A stretch of 64,000 nt of DNA. Source: Brachyhypopomus gauderio (lineage: Eukaryota > Chordata > Actinopteri > Gymnotiformes > Hypopomidae). The notes under the pieces were generated by a model that saw only the letters and a list, made by a program, of their open reading frames with translations, had not been told where the DNA came from and made no database searches. Each line of letters starts with the position of its first letter. Position 1 is the first letter of the stretch. Shown one piece after another: positions 58,261 through 64,000 of the stretch. The stretch is from positions 7,937,875 through 8,001,874 of the forward strand of contig NC_135221.1 in NCBI RefSeq assembly GCF_052324685.1, in the 5' to 3' direction. A program made the translations under genes and the position numbers.

Positions 58261-60289
58261 ACAATGGACCAGGACCAAGTCCACAATAAACCAAGACCCC
58301 TTATGGTCTAGAATAAAGACTACGGTAACTGGACATTCAATAAAATGAAAAGTGGTTCAGTGTTTGACACTGGTTTATGACACCATACAATACTACCGTT
58401 TTCTCCTATATGTCTTTCAGAGGGATGAAAATGCACATGTCATTTATTAATAATAAAGTGTAGAATAAAGCAATACTCATGGAAGTAACCACTGAAAGAA
58501 AAAACAAATCAATAAATAGACACCGGTTTACTGCGCTGGTGACATTGTATGGCCTAGACAACTGAAAGGTGAAATGACACTGTGTCAGCTGTGCATTACT
58601 TTCTTCATATAGGCTAAATATAGGTGAAGTTCACTTTTCTGCTTAGTTCCTCATAGCACAAAGCTACTATTGAATTTAAATTTTAAACTGATTTTAAATA
58701 ATACAGAATACACTGTTGGGCTCTAGGAAACACATCCTCATGAAAGGACACAAATAATTCAAATTCCTCTCACAACACAAATAATTCCTATTCAAAGCAA
58801 GTTAACATAACTAGATTTTATATGTGCTTGAAGTTTGTCATCGATGAAAGTAAAACAGACTCCATAAGTGAGAAGTCATGGACCACAATAATGAAGCATT
58901 TTTGAGACTAACTAGTATACACATACATGGGCTCCTGTCCTACTGTGTTTTTCTTTAGACTCTGAAATGTCATCGAGCTTGTCATTCATTGTTAATCCTC
59001 ATGATATTTCTGAGAACCTCTCTGGTGGGTGAGCACAGCTGCCCAAACTCTTCACAACAATTTTCGTGCTAAAGGTCATAAATGTACTGGACACCATTAG
59101 CTGATCACATCAAAGCATGCTATTAAAAAGTACTTTGGTGATGTCAAATGTTTGCAAACTTCAAAAATGGACAATATGGCTTGTCAATACAATCAGTAAA
59201 AGACCACAGCCCGTAATCTCAACAAGAATTTGACCCAGCCAGATCTACACAGCCACCCTTGGCCATGCCTATAAATGTTGTGGAAAGACAGTATTCATGA
59301 ATGGAGGCCTCTTTCATGACTTTATTTTGTTTATACGTGTATAGACTGATCCCTTGATAAGAAAATTCTTCAAACAACAACTTGCCAGATAAAACGACTT
59401 ACACAACAAAGTATGACCAGAAAAAAGAAACAGTCACCAAAGATATACAGTGAAATTATATCTTTAGAATATACTCAAACATATTTCAATGTAGTTTATC
59501 ATGTCATATCTATCTACTACTACTAATATAGAGATATGTTCAGTGATAGATACCTGTATCTACAGAACTATCTGTGCCAACATTTTCAACACAAAAGATA
59601 TTCTGATATAATGTTATAATTGGATGGGAAAAGATCATAACCACTAGTACTAGTTTTAAGAATGATGAAAAGTATGAAAATTATGACTTGTGCATCAAGC
59701 AAATGCACATCCAAATAGTTGTAAAGACTGTTTTGAGTATCTATTTCCACACATAATAAATGTCAAAATAAAAGCCGAAATTGCTAATTAAATAATAATT
59801 AATTCATAATTAAATTTCATCATGTAATTCTTTAAAAAAGACAGTTTAAATCTCAACTTCAGAGTTGATTTGTTGACCCTCAGATGGATTTTCAACAAAC
59901 ACTATTATATCCAGCTGGCCATTTTTAGGACATGGCATGGGGTTGTTAGTGAGGCTATGCCATTATTGGAAAGATTATTATTAACTTGGATATTACAAGA
60001 ATAGGAGTCATCCTAACCAGAAAAATAAGATAGCAACACTCTTCCTCTCTGACCTTGGGATTTTAAATAAAGAATAACCAATTGATATGTCTTAGTCAAT
60101 CATTTATAAATGAGCTTTTACACACAAAATTGTATAATTACTGTATGTTAATATTTATGTATGTTAATCAAAACACCTCTGGTAATAAGTAATAGCTTTA
60201 TTAAGAGTAATGTAAGTATTATATTAAAATCGGTAGATGTTGTGGCATAGTTAAATTTGCCTTTGTAGTAACCAGTCACGTAATCTTTC
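58261..60289. other. Intergenic region between bmt2 and ppp1r3a
   Basis: AT-rich with no long reading frame. In particular there is no intronless receptor frame of the size expected for gpr85. Confidence 0.65.
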
Positions 60290-61790
60290 AGAATCAGAAT
60301 AATAAATGTTTTATTTCACCAAGTATGTTACACATATGAGAATTTTGTTTTGGTTATTGCTTATAGAAATGTGACATGTAACTAAGGAAGAATGAAACAA
60401 AGAATAAAAATGAATAGAACAATATATAAGATATTACATTTTTACAGTTTTATAGTGCAGAGATGCGTTACTGTGCAGAGGTTGTAAAGCCACATCTTGG
60501 ACTACAGTGCTGAGGTTCTAAGAGAGAGTTCTAGGTGATAACAGCAGTTCATGGGTGTTAACAGCTTGGGGAAGAAGCTGTATGTAGGTCTGCTTGTGCT
60601 GGTTTTGATGGCCTTGATGTGAGATGTCCAGGGTGAGAGAGGACAGCTGTGATCTTACCAGGGCACTTCCTGACCCTGCTGTTGTCCTAGAGGAATGACC
60701 CAATAATCACAATCAGTGGTTGTTCCTTAGAGATGCAGTCAGTGGTGTATACACTGAAGTGAAGAGGTGAGAAGACACAGCCTTGTGGTACTCCACTACT
60801 GTATTTGGGTGTCTGATGTGTGCTTTCCTAATCATACTTTATGCCTCCTGTTTGTCAGGAAATCCATGACCTATTGGGACGTGAGACAGCTGCGCCAGTC
60901 AGAGCTCCCCAGCTCTGGAGTTCTTCGCCGCCCGACATAAGGAATATAAACTCACTCCCACAATGCAAGTCCACACTCAAAACCCACCTGTGTAAGATTG
61001 CCATCTCCATCTGACTGACTCAATTGCGATGTCTTATCCACCTGTTTTAAGATTGTCTATTGCTTACGTTTGTAAGGTGTCCTTGAGTGACAGAAAGGTG
61101 CCCATGAAATAATTTTAAAGCCCACAAATACAAAGCACACATCACATCCACAAATCTCACAAACGGGACTGTCCACATGCTTTATCACGGTGTGCAGGGC
61201 AAGACTGCGTCTGTCACTGTCTCTCTGCTCTCTGTGCAAACTGCAGAGGATCCAGTAGAGAGTCTGTAATATCCTTCATGCAGGCTATGACCAGGTTTGT
61301 AAAGACATTCATAATTCTTTCCACAGTAGTCAGGGCAAACTGGTCTGTATTTAGTCCTGTAATTTATGTTTTACTTCGTAACTGGCATGATAGCAGAAGA
61401 CTTGAAGCATGATGGAAATTAATAGAGTTCCAGTGATTTGCTGAAGATATATATGAAACGTTGTGCTATCTGATCAGAGTCGTTTTAGGGTAGAAGGTGA
61501 GAAACAATCTGGACCTGTAGCTTTACTCTTTTTTTGTCTCCTGAAAACCTGTTAATGCTCATTGGATGTGAGAGCAGGAGATGGAGATGAGAGCGGTAGT
61601 GTGGGGGAGGAGGGCAGGGTGTGGTTACTTCTACTTTTGAACCTGCAGTAGAACTCGGTGAGTTGGTGGTTGTTCAGGAAGAGTTCTCCTCACCTTGTAC
61701 TTCATTATCTTGTAGAGACCTTTCCACGCCAAAGTTGGGTTGCAGCAGCTTTTCAGCCTGTCTGAGTACTGAATGTTTGCTGTTTGGAAT
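60290..61790 (-). mobile_element. Degraded LINE, minus strand, interrupted by another LINE
   Basis: Scattered segments match the order of a common fish non-LTR element read on the minus strand: the tail-like tcagaatcagaataataaat near 60293, cttggggaagaagctgtatg near 60566, a ttgtggtactccact-like segment near 60783, ttgtcaggaaatccatgacc near 60854, and ctggacctgtagctt near 61510. Frames are destroyed. Family assignment rests on recall of the consensus, so it is approximate. Confidence 0.55.
60880..61118 (+). mobile_element. 3' fragment of a plus-strand LINE (L2/Maui-like) nested in the older LINE
   Basis: The segment around cagctctggagttcttcgcc, ccacactcaaaacccacctg and ttgtaaggtgtccttgagtg corresponds to the end of the second LINE reading frame and the 3' tail of L2-type elements (LW-SLP..., K-LKTHL, then the tail). 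It runs opposite to the surrounding LINE and splits it. Confidence 0.5.
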
Positions 61791-62006
61791 CCTCTAATTT
61801 AACCCATTGTTTATAGTGGTCTTATGGTTTGCTAACACATAATGCACCTCATTGTAGCTAAATGAAGCATAGCCTTCATAGTAAGCATAACCTGTATAAC
61901 CTGTGCTGAAGTGGGGCAGCTAAACCAACTGTGTATTTGTATATATTAATGATAAAATCATATATTTATGTAGAATTTCCATTTTGTCTCAAAATTATCT
62001 TTCAGA

Positions 62007-64000
62007 TCATTTGTCTTTCAAGTGTTCATTTTCTCTTTGAAAGTAAAGCCAATACAAAGCAAGAAAGTAGAGCCCAAAACATGCAATGAAGTCACAATAA
62101 TATGCTATTAATAAAAACAAGAAAAACAAGATACTGTAACCAAACATTTTTGACATGTTGTTCGAGGAGAAGAACTCTCTCCACCACAGCACATTTGGTC
62201 CAATAACCTTATCTTCTTCATACATTAGAGGCCATATGGCCCTCTCGAGCTGCATCATTTCCTCACTTGTCAGATCTTCCAAAGAGGCATTCGACTGATC
62301 TTCATCCACAGACTCTGAAATGGAAGGCATGGGTGAGGGCATTGTTCTGGTTCTGCTAATGGAGGATCTCTTGCTATAGCTGGACATGCAATCCCTAAAT
62401 ACTGACTGCTGTGTGTTCTTCAGACTGTGTAGATACAGGTCCATTTCATCATCTGTCAACGATTCTGTGGATGCACTGTCATCATTGTTTTCACTCTGCT
62501 CATTTAAGGCGGTTTTCTCTTGCTTCTTCATGTCCTCAATCTCAAGCAGTAGATCCACCTCACCTTCTTCAGATTGGTGTTTGTCTGTTTGACAGGGTAA
62601 CTGTCTTTCTCTGTTGATTAATTTAGTGGAATCTAAACTGTTTTCTAACAACATGATTTTGCCGCTACATGTTGTGTTATGGTTTTGTGATGAAGTTTGC
62701 TGTGATGAATCCGTTTTCCAGGAGATATCTTCTATTCCGCTAATGGAACACCTCCCACCCATTGGCTCATCAGACCTCTGCTCCAAAGTACTGTATTCAC
62801 TTTGATGTTCCTCCCTCACATTCGTGTGGCTTTCTACTACAACCACAGATCTGACTTCACTGACTGTATTCTGCTCGTCAGTCTCTACTTCAAGAGAATC
62901 GTGATCATCATTCTCCTGTTCTTCTATATTTTGGCCTGTATTTTTTTCTATCTTTATTTCCTCTGCCTCATCATCATCAATATACTGTAACTCATCTTCA
63001 TATTTGTCATCATTACATAATTGTATTTCTTCATGATTTTCTTGTTGATCCTTTTCGTGATGTTCTCTTTGTTCATGTTCATTTTTTTCTGAATTTTCTT
63101 GACGTTTTTCCTCTTCTGCATCATATTGTTCCTGTGGTTCTTGCTGCTCTTTGCCTCCTCCTTCTTCTTCTGCTTCTTCTTCTTCTGCTTTCTCCTCCTC
63201 CTCCTCCTCCTGGTTTTCTACCACTGATGCTTCCTGTGTCTCCTTTAGAAGTTGCATTGAGTGATGATCTTTCAGTAACATTACTTGTTCATTGTCTTCA
63301 TACATATCACATGCTTTTGCTGTCGAGCTGCCCTCTGCATTGTCATTGTTATTAACTATTAATAATGCTTTGTCTTCATCTAAAGGTCCAATGAAACCCA
63401 TCACCCGTGGAGAGAAGTCAGTCTCTAAGACTCCATGTTCTTTATTTTCATTAATGTGGCTAATATGCTGTGGGTTTAGTAATATCACATGTGTGGTTGT
63501 CTTTTCTGGGTTTATGTGTGACTTTTCTGTCTCACTAGTGGTAGAATGGAAACTTATCTCAGCGTTCTTTCTTTCACAATCAATTTCAGCATTTCTGACA
63601 TCTGATTCCAAATCCCTGCAGACACGATGTGAATCATCATTAGTATAGGATTGCATGTTGTCTGATTGCTCGGTCTGATTCGCACCCTCTGTGATTTGGT
63701 TTTGGGCATGTGCAGTGGCAGCTGGAGTTTGGGTGTGGATGGAGGCCTCTGAAATCACATTCTGGAATAATGGTGTGGCATCACATTGGCCAAAGTCAGG
63801 CACCATGTGTGAGGAAGCATGTTCAAGAAGCAATAGCGGATGAGGCGTGGACACACCGCCGTCCTCCTGGAGCTGGCTGCTGTGCTGCAGAGGCATCGTG
63901 CTTTTGGTGAACTCGAGTCCCTCAAGGGTCTGAGTGTCCCCTTCACCTTGGGCTTGCGTAAGTGCCGTGGCTTTCTGGTGTATGTTGTCTACTTTAGCAA
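62007..64000 (-). CDS. ppp1r3a: Probable ppp1r3a, PP1 glycogen-targeting subunit 3A: large terminal exon (partial)
   Basis: A single open frame of at least 664 codons runs from the right edge to a TGA at 62007-62009; the first ATG at 63896 is internal, since the frame stays open to 64000. It ends in a hydrophobic hairpin (about 62040-62140, SILFFLFLLIAYYCDF... and FLALYWLYF) followed by a short charged tail. The muscle subunit PPP1R3A likewise has a very long last exon and a C-terminal membrane anchor for the sarcoplasmic reticulum. Neighbouring bmt2 matches the mammalian order. The PP1-binding RVxF motif and carbohydrate-binding domain should lie beyond the window. The middle is low-complexity, with Glu-rich runs (around 63080-63215) and SLEDLTSEEMMQLERAIWPLM before the anchor. 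Identity rests on architecture and synteny. Confidence 0.72.
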   Translation of the reverse strand, partial: AKVDNIHQKATALTQAQGEGDTQTLEGLEFTKSTMPLQHSSQLQEDGGVSTPHPLLLLEHASSHMVPDFGQCDATPLFQNVISEASIHTQTPAATAHAQNQITEGANQTEQSDNMQSYTNDDSHRVCRDLESDVRNAEIDCERKNAEISFHSTTSETEKSHINPEKTTTHVILLNPQHISHINENKEHGVLETDFSPRVMGFIGPLDEDKALLIVNNNDNAEGSSTAKACDMYEDNEQVMLLKDHHSMQLLKETQEASVVENQEEEEEEKAEEEEAEEEGGGKEQQEPQEQYDAEEEKRQENSEKNEHEQREHHEKDQQENHEEIQLCNDDKYEDELQYIDDDEAEEIKIEKNTGQNIEEQENDDHDSLEVETDEQNTVSEVRSVVVVESHTNVREEHQSEYSTLEQRSDEPMGGRCSISGIEDISWKTDSSQQTSSQNHNTTCSGKIMLLENSLDSTKLINRERQLPCQTDKHQSEEGEVDLLLEIEDMKKQEKTALNEQSENNDDSASTESLTDDEMDLYLHSLKNTQQSVFRDCMSSYSKRSSISRTRTMPSPMPSISESVDEDQSNASLEDLTSEEMMQLERAIWPLMYEEDKVIGPNVLWWREFFSSNNMSKMFGYSILFFLFLLIAYYCDFIACFGLYFLALYWLYFQRENEHLKDK
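63080..63215 (-). repeat. Glu-rich triplet tract inside the ppp1r3a exon
   Basis: On the coding strand, GAG/GAA triplets encode runs such as EEEEEKAEEEEAEEEGGGKE. The frame is kept, so this is coding low complexity, probably variable between individuals. Confidence 0.8.

Overview
This is vertebrate nuclear DNA, most likely from a ray-finned fish. The genes have many short exons with GT-AG introns, and (CA)n microsatellites are very dense. There is a DD36E-type Tc1 element, a small hAT element with an 8-bp target duplication, and degraded LINE copies. The protein-coding genes are the vertebrate neighbours of human 7q31 in the same order: dock4, znf277, tmem168, bmt2/samtor, ppp1r3a. Nothing looks bacterial, viral or CRISPR-like. 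No species can be named from the sequence alone.

Layout. 1-31.6 kb: the 5' half of dock4 on the minus strand. I could place 28 coding exons, every junction in phase, giving about 1003 codons; the gene runs off the left edge. 31.62-31.91 kb: a compact head-to-head promoter shared by dock4 and znf277. 31.9-38.9 kb: complete znf277 on the plus strand (12 exons, 467 aa, five C2H2 fingers), with a dead Tc1-like element in intron 2. 39.6-46.3 kb: a kinesin-14 gene on the minus strand with a C-terminal motor, 12 exons found and the first exon(s) not found. It carries a hAT insertion in an intron and an altered switch-I motif. 48.6-51.25 kb: tmem168 (minus, 4 coding exons, 700 aa). 54.2-58.15 kb: bmt2/samtor (minus, 5 exons, 390 aa). 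58.2-62.0 kb: intergenic DNA with nested degraded LINEs. 62.0-64.0 kb: the large terminal exon of a gene that is probably ppp1r3a (minus), open to the right edge.

The genes are not a pathway. dock4 is a Rac/Rap GEF scaffold, znf277 a zinc-finger protein, bmt2/samtor the SAM sensor for mTORC1, and ppp1r3a a membrane-anchored glycogen-targeting subunit of PP1. What links them is conserved synteny. Compared with the human order as I recall it, ifrd1, lsmem1 and gpr85 are not visible, and a kinesin-14 gene sits where ifrd1/lsmem1 would be.

The most interesting signal is at splice sites, not in a new gene. In dock4, at least seven acceptors abut (UG)n-type tracts in the transcript, and bmt2 has an arrangement like the CFTR TGmTn tract. 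One dock4 donor is duplicated 37 bp away, a znf277 acceptor is present in four tandem copies, and a 28-bp minisatellite in dock4 creates dozens of decoy acceptors just upstream of an exon. I see no strong candidate for a wholly new biological system.
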